DNA of 64,000 bases from Maylandia zebra (Eukaryota > Chordata > Actinopteri > Cichliformes > Cichlidae), in contig NC_135174.1 of NCBI RefSeq assembly GCF_041146795.1, positions 2,605,878 through 2,669,877 on the forward strand. The letters run 5' to 3'. The stretch's first letter is position 1. Each line of letters starts with the position of its first letter. The notes under the pieces were generated by a model. It worked only from the letters and a program-made list of their open reading frames with translations, made no database searches and had not been told where the DNA came from. Position numbers and translations under genes: made by a program. Positions 1 through 9,637 of the stretch are shown one piece after another.

Positions 1-2
1 CA

Positions 3-2357
3 GAAGAACTGCGTCTGGACATTATCTACTCCGTGGAAAGACTCCTGCATCTGTGGCTCGAACATGAGGGAAAGGAATTTCGCCGTGCTGTGGAAACCAA
101 ACTACAGCGTTTGATCTCTGGTCTTCCCTGGCTACTCAGTGCGCTCCACCCACTCGAACAGGATTTAATCCGCAACGAGCTCCACCTTCATCCCCCAGCT
201 GCTACTACCCACCTGCCTGAAGGCCCGGATGTGGAGCCGCTCGGCCCGTCAGAGCCATCATCAAAAAGGAAACGGCATTCACGCCACCGACGCGCCACCC
301 CACAGCCGGACATTCGGCCTTCTAATTCACCTGCTGTGCTACCAGAAGCTCCGTCGGCTCCCTCGCTGCTGCTTCCAGCTCGGTCAGTTCCCTCACAGCC
401 CTTCACAGCTCAGTCAGTTCCCTCGCAGCCACCCTCAGTTCAGTTAGCTCCCTCGCAGCCACCCTCAGCTCAGTTAGCTCCCTCGCAGCCACCCTCAGCT
501 CAGTTAGCTCCCTCGCAGCCACCCTCAGCTCAGTTAGCTCCCTCGCAGCCACCCTCAGCTCAGTTAGCTCCCTCGCAGCCACCCTCAGCTCAGTTAGCTC
601 CCTCGCAGCCACCCTCAGCTCAGTTAGCTCCCTCGCAGCCACCCTCAGCTCAGTTAGCTCCCTCGCAGCCACCCTCAGCTCAGTCTCCTGTGTCCCCCTC
701 AGCTCAGTCTCCTGTGTCCCCCTCAGTTCAGTCTCCTGTGTCCCCCTCAGTTCAGTCTCCTGTGTCCCCCTCAGTTCAGTCTCCTGTGTCCCCCTTAGTT
801 CAGCCATTAACTCCACCACACGCTCCATTTTCACCTCTACCATCGCTTCAGTCATCAGTTCGGTCTGCCACTCAGTCGCCCTTAGTTCCGTCATCCACAC
901 TACCACCTGTTTCTCTTTCACCACAACCGTCGCTACACCCAGCCACTCAGGCTGCTACTCAGTCAGTCATTCAACCCATAGCCCTGCCGTTACCATACCC
1001 TGTAGCTGAGCCACTAGCCGCCCGACCCACAGCCACTTCAGCCACTCCTTCACCCGTTACACCTCCACTACAACCATCACTGCAGTCTCCAGTGTCCCCA
1101 GTGCGGTCTCCAGTGTCCCCAGTGCGGTCTCCAGTGTCCCCAGTGCGGTCTCCAGTGTCCCCAGTGCGGTCTCCAGTGTCCCCAGTGCAGTCTCCAGTGT
1201 CCCCAGTGCAGCCTCCTTTAGCACAGTCACCCACTCAACCACCAGCACCACAACCGTCACTACCTCTAGTTCGTTCCCCTGTGAAGTCATTAACTCCACT
1301 ACCTACTCCACTCTCACCACCACCGTTACTACAGACAGCAGCTCAGGTCCCCGTGTGTCCAGCAGCTCAGGTCCCCGTGTGTCCAGCAGCTCAGGTCCCA
1401 CCTGAACCTTTGGCCCTGTTCCCCGTAGCAGTGCGGTTTTCTAGCCAGCTTAACGTTGAGCCCGGGGTCCCAATTCTCTCTGGCTCTACATCAGCTCTTG
1501 CTGGAAGCTCGGATGAGCTCATCCAGGACTCCGCGGCCCCCACGCCGCCATCTACCTCGTCCGCTGGGGGTTCCAGTGAGCCCGGCCAGCACCTTCCTGT
1601 CTCCGCTGGAGGGTCCGAGGGGCCCGTCCAGCCTCCTGTCTCCGCTGGAGGGTCCGAGGGGCCCGTTCAGCCTCCTGTCTCCGCTGGAGGGTCCGAGGGG
1701 CCCGTTCAGCCTCCTGTCTCCGCTGGAGGGTCCGAGGGGCCCGTTCAGCCTCCTGTCTCCGCTGGAGGGTCCGAGGGGCCCGTTCAGCCTCCTGTCTCCG
1801 CTGGAGGGTCCGAGGGGCCCGTTCAGCCTCACGCCGCATCAGCTGGAGGGCCCGAGGAGCCTGTCCAGCCGCCATCTGCGACCGCCTCGTCATCGCCTGG
1901 CCTGGCTACATCCGCCTGTGCTTCTGCTACGCCTGGGCCAGCCTCTGCAACCTCGCCTGGCCCGGCCTCAGCCTCTGCAACCTCGCCTGGCCCGGCCTCA
2001 GCCTCTGCAACCTCGCCTGGCCCGGCCTCAGCCTCTGCAACCTTCGTCCGCTGCAGCCTCAGAGCCTTCGTCCTCGCCTGGTCCAGCCTCAGAGCCTTCG
2101 TCCTCGCCTGGTCCAGCCTCAGAGCCTTCGTCCTCGCCTGGTCCAGCCTCAGAGCCTTCGTCCTCGCCTGGTCCAGCCTCAGCGTCTTCAGCCTGTGCTT
2201 CGTCTGGTCCAGCCTCAGCGTCTTCAGCCTGTGCTTCGTCTGGTCCAGCCTCAGCGTCTTCAGCCTGTGCTTCGTCTGGTCCTGTGCCCACCGGGCCATG
2301 GCCAGCACGCCTGACACTGGAGAGCCGCCGCTGCCTTCCGCGCGGCCGGCCCCCTGA
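3..2357 (+). CDS. Pro/Ser-rich low-complexity ORF near the 3' end of an LTR element (5' partial)
   Basis: The frame is open from the left window edge, so the start lies outside. The first ~100 residues are normal protein sequence: a Leu/Glu-rich, probably helical stretch, then a basic patch (KRKRHSRHRR). After that the product is almost wholly tandem repeats rich in Pro, Ser, Ala, Gln and Val. From about 2045 this frame turns into Leu/Phe/Trp-rich repeats. A second frame, open 1456-2826, continues the Ser/Pro/Ala composition there, so the original reading frame probably switches near 2040. A polypurine tract and an LTR follow, so the ORF sits in the 3' internal part of an LTR retrotransposon. 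I do not recognise the product. It could be an element-specific extra ORF, or merely non-coding repeats that happen to be open. Confidence 0.45.
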   Translation, partial: EELRLDIIYSVERLLHLWLEHEGKEFRRAVETKLQRLISGLPWLLSALHPLEQDLIRNELHLHPPAATTHLPEGPDVEPLGPSEPSSKRKRHSRHRRATPQPDIRPSNSPAVLPEAPSAPSLLLPARSVPSQPFTAQSVPSQPPSVQLAPSQPPSAQLAPSQPPSAQLAPSQPPSAQLAPSQPPSAQLAPSQPPSAQLAPSQPPSAQLAPSQPPSAQLAPSQPPSAQSPVSPSAQSPVSPSVQSPVSPSVQSPVSPSVQSPVSPLVQPLTPPHAPFSPLPSLQSSVRSATQSPLVPSSTLPPVSLSPQPSLHPATQAATQSVIQPIALPLPYPVAEPLAARPTATSATPSPVTPPLQPSLQSPVSPVRSPVSPVRSPVSPVRSPVSPVRSPVSPVQSPVSPVQPPLAQSPTQPPAPQPSLPLVRSPVKSLTPLPTPLSPPPLLQTAAQVPVCPAAQVPVCPAAQVPPEPLALFPVAVRFSSQLNVEPGVPILSGSTSALAGSSDELIQDSAAPTPPSTSSAGGSSEPGQHLPVSAGGSEGPVQPPVSAGGSEGPVQPPVSAGGSEGPVQPPVSAGGSEGPVQPPVSAGGSEGPVQPPVSAGGSEGPVQPHAASAGGPEEPVQPPSATASSSPGLATSACASATPGPASATSPGPASASATSPGPASASATSPGPASASATFVRCSLRAFVLAWSSLRAFVLAWSSLRAFVLAWSSLRAFVLAWSSLSVFSLCFVWSSLSVFSLCFVWSSLSVFSLCFVWSCAHRAMASTPDTGEPPLPSARPAP

Positions 2358-2590
2358 ACTGCTCCGTCGTCTCCTCCGCCGCCGCCGCTGCCTTCCGCGC
2401 GGCCGGCCCCCGGAACTGCTCCGTCGTCTCCTCCGCCGCTGCCTTCCGCGCGGCCGGCCCCCTGAACTGCTCCGTCGTCTCCGCCGCCGCCGCCGCTGCC
2501 TTCCGCGCGGCCGGCCCCCTGAACTGCTCCGTCGTCTCCTCCGCCGCCGCCGCTGGCTTCCGCGCGGCTGGCCTCCGGACCAGCTCTGCC
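415..2590 (+). repeat. Stack of at least eight different minisatellite arrays
   Basis: Successive arrays with different units follow one another. They are ~30 bp (about 415-682, ~8 copies, QLAPSQPPSA), 24 bp (682-802, 5 copies, QSPVSPSV), 21 bp (1083-1212, 6 copies) and 24 bp (about 1336-1400, 3 copies). Then come 39 bp (about 1600-1838, 6 copies, SAGGSEGPVQPPV), 30 bp (about 1934-2045), 30 bp (about 2050-2180, 4 copies), 36 bp (about 2178-2282, 3 copies) and ~57-66 bp GC-rich units (2330-2580, 5 copies). All early units are multiples of 3, so the frame is preserved. Confidence 0.9.
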
Positions 2591-2824
2591 ACCCGCCTGG
2601 TCGGCCCCCCGACCGTGTGACCCGTGGACTCTGGTGCCTGTGGGCTCTGGGTCGGCCCCCTGAACTTTGTTTTGACTATGGTCATGTGCTCCCGTGTTTT
2701 CTGTTGTTTATTTTGTTTCCCGTTCTGGTCCCTCCGTCCTGGTCCCCCGCCTCCCGCCCTGGGTGGGTTGTTTTCTGTTTTTGTTTTGGTTTCTCGGGTT
2801 TGGGCTGTCGGGAGCCGGCCCTTT

Positions 2825-2836
2825 AGGGGGGGGTGG
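2825..2836 (+). other. Polypurine tract of LTR retrotransposon
   Basis: A G-rich run with a single T (AGGGGGGGGTGG) lies directly against the TG that opens the LTR. This is the usual place for the plus-strand primer of reverse transcription. Confidence 0.75.
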
Positions 2837-3419
2837 TGTCATGGTCCTGGGCCATGTGGGCCCAGTATTCTTAGTTTTCATGCATTTTTGTATTTTGTTC
2901 CTTATTTAGGCCATGTTTTCTGAGTTGCCCTGTTGTGTTGTTCCCTAAGTGTTTTCCCTTCATGGCTCTTCCCCCCTGTGTGCCCTCTATGTATTGATGA
3001 GCCCTCGTCTCCCCTTGTGGTTGTTTCATGTTTCCCCAGCCCGTTATGTCGGTGTTTTCCCCGTGCTCTCTCTCCTCCTGTCGGAACCTCTGCCTCTACA
3101 TGTCATGTTCAGTTCACCCCGCCCTGTCTCGTTATGGTTATCTGTGTCACCTGTGTTCCCCGTGTGTTCCCACTTTCCTCGTTAACCCTCTGTGTATTTC
3201 TGTCTGCGTCTTCCTCTGTTCGGCGTCGCGTTCTCCCTCATGCCGTGTGTGGATCTCCCTGTGTCTCTCTGTGAGTTCTTAGTTTGGTTTCCCAGTTTAG
3301 TTTAAGTTTGTATATTTGTTCTGCCAGCAAATAAAGCTGAGTTTTGAGTTCATTCCCTCGTGCCTGTGAGTCCTGCATTTTGGGTCCTACTCCTGCCTGC
3401 CGCACGGCGATTCATGACA
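2837..3419 (+). mobile_element. 3' LTR of an LTR retrotransposon (probably Ty3/gypsy)
   Basis: This 583-bp block begins TGTCATG and ends CATGACA, a perfect 7-bp terminal inverted repeat of the TG...CA type. It is preceded by a polypurine tract and contains AATAAA about 85 bp before its end, as expected for an R/U5 boundary. The partner 5' LTR lies outside the window to the left, so the 4-6 bp target duplication cannot be checked. On its right the LTR abuts the 3' tail of the minus-strand LINE, so the element inserted at or in that tail. The superfamily is inferred, since no pol domain is in view. Confidence 0.75.
3330..3335 (+). promoter_or_regulatory. AATAAA poly(A) signal of the LTR
   Basis: A canonical hexamer within the LTR, followed by a T-rich stretch (GAGTTTTGAGTT), placed as in the R region of retrotransposon LTRs. 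Confidence 0.6.
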
Positions 3420-3481
3420 CAAACGCAATTTCATTGTTCTTGACAATGACAATAAATAAATAAATACTAAATACTAAAATA

Positions 3482-3697
3482 CTAAAGTTGGAACAGTTTG
3501 TTGCCAGGATGGGACGGGTCCTTCAGTATCTGCGCTGCTCTAGTCCGGCATCTCCTGGTGTAGGTGTCCTGAAGCGGGGGGAGAGCAATCCTGCAGCAGC
3601 GTTCTGCTGTACGGATCACTCTCTGGAGAGCTTTTTGGTCCTTCACACAGCTGTTCCCAAACCACGATGCCATGTTCTGTGTGAGGATGCTCTCCAC
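3482..3697 (-). pseudogene. LINE ORF2: C-terminal segment
   Basis: The translation has SWFGNSC, QKALQRVIRTAERC and DPSHPGNKLFQL, the region downstream of RT in L2-type LINEs. The usual continuation after HPG...LF is missing: a stop follows at once and then the AT-rich tail. The last part of the ORF and most of the 3' UTR were therefore deleted in this copy or its source. Confidence 0.75.
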
Positions 3698-3724
3698 AGC
3701 GCCTGTATAGAAAATCCTGAGGAT

Positions 3725-4348
3725 CTATGGAGAGACCCTGAACTTCCTCAGTTGTCGTAGGTGATACAGGAGCTGCCTAGCCTTTTTGGTCTGGACCTGA
3801 ATGTGGTCAGACCATGTCAGGTCTGAGGAGATGTGGACACCAAGATACTTGAAGGACTGCACCCTCTCCACTGGAGCTCCATTGATGATAATGGGCTTGT
3901 AGTCTCTGTGCTGACTCCTTCTGAAGTCCACCACCAGCTCCTTGGTCTTGCCGACGTTCAGCTGGAGGTGGTTGTCCTGGCACCATGATGCCAGATTCTT
4001 CACTTCGTCCATGTAGGCCACCTCATCGTTGTTGGAGATGGCACCCAACACCACTGTGTCGTCAGCAAACTTCACAATGGTGTTGGAGCCATGGGTGGCC
4101 ACACAGTCTGAAGTGTAGAGGGAGTAGAGCAGTGGCGAGAGGACACATCCCTGAGGTGCTCCTGTGTTGATGGTGATTCTGTTAGAGACGCATCTACCCA
4201 CCCTCACCACCTGAGTTCTGCCAGTGAGGAAGTCCAACACCCATGCACACAGACGGCTGTTGAGTCCCCGATCCCTGAGCTTTGTGAACAGTCTGCAGGT
4301 CACTATTGTGTTAAACGCTGAACTGTAATCAACAAACAGCATTCTCAC
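3725..4348 (-). pseudogene. LINE ORF2: reverse transcriptase core
   Basis: This frame contains LFVDYSSAFNTI (RT block A, catalytic Asp), GAPQGCVLSPLLY (block B) and KFADDTVVLG (block C, the FADD form of the YXDD catalytic box). It then has TKELVVDFRR and FKYLGVHISSDLTW (thumb region). It continues the product of the preceding frame after a frameshift. It stops at RKFRVSP because of another break. Confidence 0.9.
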
Positions 4349-6000
4349 ATAGTTACCCTGTTTCTTGTCCTGTGGCTGAGTGGCAGCTTCGTGGCTGAGG
4401 GTGGTGTGCAGGATGTGGGCGATGGCGTCCTCTGTGGATCTGTTGGATCGGTAGGCGAACTGCAGCAGATCTGTGGTGTCTGGGATGGAGGAGGAGATGA
4501 TATTCTCTCAAACACCTTCATTACTACCGAGGTCAGTGCAACTGGCCGGTAATCGTTCAGGGATGAGGGTTTGCTGTTCTTGGGCACAGGGATGATGGTG
4601 GATCTTTTGAAGCATGTGCGGACCACAGACTTCGCCAGGGACTCGTTGAAGATGTAAGTGAACACACCTGCTAGCTGGTCAGCACAGCAGCGCAGCAGAC
4701 GGCCGGTGATGCTGTCTGGCCCCGCCGCTTTCCTTGTGTTCACTCTCCTCAATGCCGCTCGGACGTCATGCTCCGCGATGCTGGTCACTGGTCTCTTGCT
4801 GATGACGTCACTGTTCTCGGTAGTCAGGCGGTAGATAGCATTAGCCGCCTGGCTAACCTCGAAATGGGCGTATAGCTGATTCAGCTCGTTGGTGAATGCA
4901 GAGTTGGCGTTGATCGGCGCAGTGTCCCTGGCTTTGTAGTCGGTAATGGTGCGTAGTCCGTGCCACATACTCTGTGTGTCGCCCTGGTGGAAGCGGGACT
5001 CCACACGTTCCAGGTACCGGCGTTTGGCATCTCTCACCGCGCGCCGCATGCCGTATGAGGCCGCTTTGTAGGCGCTCATATCGCCAGTGGTGAGACCCGT
5101 GTTGTAGGTGCCGGTCCTGGCGTTTACTGCAGTGCGGCTCGATCTGTCCATCCACTGTTTCTGGTTTGGGAATGTGGTGACTCTCGCAGTGGGGATAATC
5201 TCCTCCGCTAGCATATTGACGAAGCATACTGCTACTTCCGCAAACTCGTTGATGTCAACTGTGCATGCTCTGAACATGTCCCAGTCGACGTTGTTGAGTG
5301 CGTCCTGTAGCGTAGCTTCTGATTGGGCAGACCACCGTTTTACCTCCCTCGTGGTTACCTCTTCCCCCCGTATGTTTTGTTTATACTGGGGAATGAGGAA
5401 GATGGCGTTGTGGTCAGACTTCCCAAAAGCAGGGTGTGAGACAGCTTTGTAGCCCTGCTTGTATGGCGTGTAGCAGTGATCCAAAATTCGATCCCCCTTC
5501 GTTGGACACGAGACATGCTGGTAAAAGTTTGGCATGACTTGTCTGAGGTTCGCTTTATTAAAGTCTCCTGCTACAATGAGGGCTGCGCCCGGGTCCTTGT
5601 TTTGAAGCGAAATCAGCACATCATGTAATTCGGACAAAGCCATACCTGTGTCCGCTTGGGGTGGGATGTAGACCACCGTGGCGATGACCGAGGTGAACTC
5701 ATGGGGCAGATAGAAAGGGCGGCACTTAATGCTCAGGAACTCCAGATGTGGCGAGCAGCCGCTGGAAAGCCCGGCATCACACCACTTTCTGTTTACCATG
5801 AAACACACTCCTCCACCTTTGGTTTTGTTCGACTCTGCCGTTCTGTCCACGCGGAGCACAAAGAATGAATCCGACGGAGTTACGGCCTGGTCCGGCACGG
5901 TGGGGGTCAGCCATGTCTCCGTGAAGCACAGAATGTTGCAGTCCCTCATGTCACGTTGGAAGGTGACTATTGCTCTTAGATCATCGAGCTTGTTCTCCAT
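4345..6000 (-). pseudogene. LINE ORF2: endonuclease domain and N-terminal reverse transcriptase
   Basis: A 551-codon frame starting MENKLDDLRAIV. Endonuclease/exonuclease/phosphatase-family motifs appear in order: ETWL (metal-binding Glu), GDFN (catalytic Asp/Asn) and SDHNAIF near residues 215-220. The RT begins with RKAAGPDSI and DYRPVALTSV, which correspond to RT blocks 1-2. After KVFERI the frame changes to a Ser/Pro-rich tail, so a frameshift lies near 4490. The family nicks target DNA with the endonuclease and primes cDNA synthesis there. Confidence 0.85.
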
Positions 6001-6359
6001 GGATTGGCCAGTAGGATACTGGGCAGTGGTGCGCGACGCGCCTGCTGTCTCAGTTTGTTCCTAATGCCAGCGCGTTTCCCCCGGCGCTTCTTTGTTCTAC
6101 GCCTCGGATGAGTGGCCAGTCCTTTGTTGTTCTCCGCGCCGCGTAGAATCTCTGGCGGCCAGGATGGGTCGGGTTTAAAAGTGTCCAAGATTAGATGTGC
6201 AACCTTGTCACCAATATTTACAAGTGATCTGCCATCGTATACTATAAGACTAGAGGATTTTGGGATGTAAACCAGAGCAAAAAATAAGTAAAAAACAAGA
6301 AAAGTGGATAGTCGGAGCGTCTGGACGTGGCCGCGCCATCTTGGTTGGAGTGAGCTCAT
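5976..6359 (-). pseudogene. LINE 5' ORF segment, basic N-terminal region
   Basis: This 127-codon reading frame has a hydrophobic start, then a strongly basic stretch (RRRTKKRRGKRAGIRNK), and ends in LPSILLAN. In related fish LINEs that motif runs straight into the endonuclease frame. Here a small deletion puts the endonuclease frame (from 6000) out of register, so the junction is broken. Confidence 0.7.
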
Positions 6360-6383
6360 ACCTGAGCCTCAACTCTCGCGGCC

Positions 6384-6440
6384 CGGTACCAATCGACTCA
6401 CGGACTGGTACCGGTCCGAGGCCCTGGGGTTGGGGACCAC
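6384..6440. mobile_element. End fragment of a hAT-like DNA transposon
   Basis: The sequence GGTACCGGTCCGAGGCCC followed by GGGGTTGGGGACCACTG resembles the widespread hAT terminus whose complement begins CAGTGGTCCCCAACCCC. The next 8 bases, CTTTAGAT, fit the nnnTAnnn target-site pattern of Buster-type hATs. The same 8 bases are present, uninterrupted, in the related RTE relic at 42961. The other end of this element is not in the window. Confidence 0.55.
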
Positions 6441-6835
6441 TGCTTTAGATGTTTGAGGTCTTCATCATTCCTTTCTTAAATGGATCCCAGCCACCTTAGA
6501 GAGGAAACTTATTTTTATTGCTTGTATCTGCAACACTATTCTTCAGAGCACTAGCTACAGAGCTTGCCCAAAGGTGTGGGTAAAGTGCTTTCTGGCTCAG
6601 CTCTCTCTTTACCGCAGTGGTCAATTGCAACACCAGAGCAACCAGTCTGCCAATCCTGCTCCTCCTCTTCTTTTATGAGCAAAACCATAAGATACTTCAA
6701 ATCACTCGCTTGGGAAGGCAACTATCCCCCAACCCAAAGGGTCCTTTTTTGGCAGAGAACCATGGCCTTAGACTTGGAGGTGCTCAAGATGTTTGAATGA
6801 CACCAAGAAAATTACTTTCAATTCTACAATTGAAT
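6441..6835 (-). pseudogene. RTE-type (Rex3/Expander-like) LINE relic, RT C-terminal region
   Basis: The reverse complement translates, with stops, to pieces such as KAMVLCQKR, DLKYL and CSGVAIDHCGKE. These match the order and spacing of the RT C-terminal part of fish RTE elements (ETMVLSRKR..EFKYLG..VVVKKELS). About 245 bp of it (6441-6690) recurs at 42961-43205 with only about four differences. Confidence 0.6.
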
Positions 6836-6861
6836 CTGAGGTTTTACAAAATGGACACCCC

Positions 6862-6965
6862 CCACCGTGTGGATACTTCTTTAAGACACTCTGGTTCGCC
6901 CGGCCATACCCCACAGCTCACGTATAAAACAGCTGTGCAGACGTGACACCGGTGATCATTTGATC
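6862..6965 (+). repeat. Left arm of a ~100-bp inverted repeat with TATA-like box
   Basis: This ~104-bp segment matches the reverse complement of 17025-17133 at high identity over GTGTGGATACTTCTTTAAGAC, CCCCACAGCTCAC and CAGCTGTGCAGACGTGACAC. A TATA-like CGTATAAAAC at 6921 points inward. The two arms enclose ~10 kb that includes the later-inserted transposon 7621-13299. The arms may be termini of one large element or two opposed copies of one repeat. Confidence 0.65.
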
Positions 6966-7414
6966 TCCACTTGTGTTGTGTGTTTGTGAGTGCCTTGAGC
7001 GTGCTGTATGTATGTGCATCCATCAGGAACCTGTTTTGGCAGCCTCCGTGGGCGCTGCCTCTCCTCTGGTATTCCCCGGGTATTCCCCTGATATTCCCTG
7101 GTATTTCCTTGGTATGCCCTGTTATCCCTTAGCTTGCCCTTATCTTTCCCCTTGGTTGGTCTCCCCTCCCTGGCTTATCGCCTTGAAAAATAGTCTTATG
7201 TGCCAGTCGGACCACGCTGTGCGGCTGCCGGCTAGCGAGTAGCTCGGCTACGGTGAGCAAACACAGCAGGGAACACGGCCTCAGCGTTCAAGCATACGCT
7301 GTCGCCTGGGCACTGTGCAGCTCGGCTGCGATGTATGTAAACACAGAAGGGATATGGCTTCAGTGTTCCAAGCATTCGCTGTCGGCCTGCTTAACACTGT
7401 GGGAAAACACGAAA

Positions 7415-7614
7415 TTAAGTGGCGAACCATCCTACCTTTATGAATATTAGCTAGAAGCATACTTTAAAGGCTACAATTAAGTGGCAAATCATCCTACCTC
7501 TGTTAATAAGAGCTAGAAACATGGTCTGACAGATAAAATGAAGTGCCAAACCATGCTACCTTTGTGACTGTTACCTACAAGCATACTTTAACGGGTAAAA
7601 TGAAGTGGCAAACC
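7415..7614 (+). repeat. ~63-bp tandem repeat, target of the 5.7-kb transposon
   Basis: Units beginning AAGTGGC(A/G)AA(A/T)C recur at about 7415, 7480, 7541 and 7603, each followed by an ATCCTACCTTT-like and an AGCATACTTTAA-like segment. The array resumes at 13306-13375 after the transposon. Deleting the transposon and one target duplication restores a continuous unit. Confidence 0.75.
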
Positions 7615-7620
7615 GTCCAG

Positions 7621-7976
7621 TACGGTGGCCCTGAGAGGCCAAACGGACTGCAACTTCAGAAAACACTTGCAAAAAGAAAAATGCTGCAAAAAGGAAAACG
7701 CTGCAAAAAGAAAGACGCTGCACTGCAACTTCAAGAAAAACGCTGCACTGCAAAAAGAAAAATGCTGCAAAAAGAAAAGCGCTGCAAAAGCACACAAAGC
7801 ACAACGGAAATAGGAAAAAAGACAACGGAAATGTTCCTGGGGAGACAATAACCCGACGGACCAGTTGCACGAACCAAAACATGCTAACCAGTGCGCTAGG
7901 ACTGGGACACACTTCAAAGAAGTGGAGGAGAGGTAAATGTGTTGTAATCTCATGATTCTAATAATACTACAGATAT
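7621..7976 (+). repeat. Left terminal inverted repeat of the 5.7-kb transposon
   Basis: Matches the reverse complement of 12863-13299. It contains a subterminal array of short units around CTGCAAAAAGAAAAACG, with fewer copies than the right arm, then a unique part ending ACTACAGATAT. Confidence 0.85.
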
Positions 7977-8432
7977 GTTTGCAGTGTTTGGGAGTAACGA
8001 AATACATGTAACACTGTCATGTATTTAAAATACGAGTAACTGTATTCCGTTAAAGTTACTGTGTAAATAGGTGGTATTCAGAATACAGTTTTTTTTGTTG
8101 AAATAAATAGATTACACATCATTATTTTCCTATTTCGTATGTTAGGCTATGCCCTCTCTATTTTTTGTTAATTCCACTCTGGTGGAAACCCAAACAAAAC
8201 AAGCATTAAGAGGCTCTAATGCCTGTGTCTCAGTTTCGCGGCCCATGCCACCTCTACTTGCGGCAGTATAATGACATGACAAAATATTTTCAATAATTAT
8301 TGTTCAAAAAATTATTTAATATTAAGGCAATAGGCAGAGTATTACAGGCATAGCGATAAAGGATGTGCCCTCATGTAGTCATGTATTTTTCTAAACGCTC
8401 TGGAACAGCAGCCTTCACTCTTCTTCTCATTC

Positions 8433-8924
8433 ATGTGCTACAATGAGACCAGGCTGACAGCTGATCTTCTTGAGAACATCTTCCATGTGCAATTTGGTCC
8501 ACCTGGCAGCTCTAGGCGTCAAGAGGAGACGAGTACTAAGCTACTGGCAAGACTATCTGCTTTCTGTAGAAGGTATTAAATTTGGTTGAAAATGTTGAAA
8601 TGAGTACATTTATGTCAGCAAAGTGTAATGGCACCTTTTTCCTGTTTATTATCATTAGAAATAACTTTTATTCTCTTTACATTTTCAGAGAGAAATGGAA
8701 GTCTGTCTCTTGAAGACATCCTTATGTTTGCAACTGGACTGAGAGAAATTCCTCCTGCAGCAATTCAGCCAAAGCCACAACTTCTTTTCCAGACCACTTC
8801 ACGCTTCCCTGTAGTAGATGTCTGTGCAAATACTATCAAAATCCCAGTGCTACACAGTTATGAGGACTTCCAAGAAGCCATAGATTATGGCATCCAGAAC
8901 TCTCCTGGGTTTGGGCTTCCCTAA
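8433..8924 (+). pseudogene. HECT E3 ubiquitin-ligase domain fragment carried by the transposon
   Basis: Two coding blocks are visible. Block 8433-8572 has CYNETRLTADLLENIFHVQF and GPPGSSRR, then a GT donor. Block 8689-8924, after a TTTTCAG acceptor, has LEDILMFATGLREIPP and FPVVDVCANTIKIPVLHSY and ends NSPGFGL before the stop. This is the HECT C-lobe, with the candidate thioester Cys in DVCANT and the usual GFGL-type C-terminus. The splice phases as read do not join cleanly, and the N-lobe and any N-terminal domains are not seen upstream, where repeat-like AT-rich sequence begins at ~7985. Known fish transposon proteins of the G2E3-like type combine in this way with integrase-like transposases. 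This copy looks truncated. Confidence 0.8.
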
Positions 8925-9637
8925 GGTCCAAGTCCTTTTGCTTTTAAGCCACATTTATGGTTTTAGCAAACAGTTGAAGTTTGTGATTTTAAACTCTGAA
9001 ATTTTTTTTCTAATAATTTATAATTTGTGTAAATCACATAAAGTTTAATGCATCGCAGAAAGTTCAATCAGGTTTTGGAATTTCAAAAGCATAGTATCAT
9101 AGTGGGACAGTTGAACAAGTTAGACATATTTCACTGTATTAAGAAATTGCCAATGTAACAAAATAAAACATTTCTGAAGTATTCTAATGTACTGAGACAC
9201 GCTAGTATAATAACACAGGGAAAAAAATCTGATAAATTCAGTTAAAAGGCTTTATTTAATCAAACACTTCTGTGTTTGATTACATTTTTTTGTAAGATAT
9301 GCAAGTTGTTCTTGGAGTTAAAAAAAGAAATAGGAAAAACCCACGTAAATACAGGTCTCGCTGAATGCTTTTGTAAACCTTTGTTTGTAAAAACAGATCT
9401 CCAAATTAATCAACGTGTTTGTTACAACACCTAATTAAAAGGAACAAGTTATTTTGTACAGTATGGTCTTTTGATTTCTTCAGGTCGAAAGCGTACACAC
9501 TGAAAAGTTGACGGTAGTGAAACTATTTATATAAAAACTATGGTACTATTTTTTTCAATACTCATTAAAGTTGGTTTGTGACAATTAGTGTCAGTGGTAA
9601 TTGTACCCACATCTAGCAGATGATTTTACATTGACTT
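8925..9637. other. Intergenic AT-rich stretch between the convergent transposon genes
   Basis: No coding block is recognised. It holds AT-rich sequence and several AATAAA-like hexamers (for example near 9160) that could end either convergent transcript. Confidence 0.5.

Larger units (their letters stand above)
3420..6359 (-). mobile_element. L2/CR1-type (jockey group) non-LTR retrotransposon, decayed
   Basis: The minus-strand element runs 5' to 3' from 6359 to 3420. Translations give a basic N-terminal ORF, an apurinic endonuclease, a reverse transcriptase and a C-terminal segment. The 3' tail contains (TAAA)n-like repeats and the motif ATTGTCATTGTCAAGAACAATG, typical of fish L2-type LINE tails. 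Three frame breaks (about 5990, 4490 and 3715) separate the parts, so it is inactive. Its 5' end lies near a hAT fragment and its 3' tail meets the LTR at 3419, giving a nest hAT > LINE > LTR element. Confidence 0.85.

Noticed and set aside
415-802. CRISPR-like regular repeats
   Set aside because: Units are contiguous without unique spacers, in a vertebrate retroelement.
403-924. Antisense ORF through the minisatellites (repeat ELRVAARELT)
   Set aside because: It mirrors the 30-bp repeat on the other strand and has no non-repetitive part.
7571-8007. Phe/Cys-rich minus-strand ORFs in the transposon end
   Set aside because: They translate the subterminal CTGCAAAAAG array and recur at the other end as a mirror.
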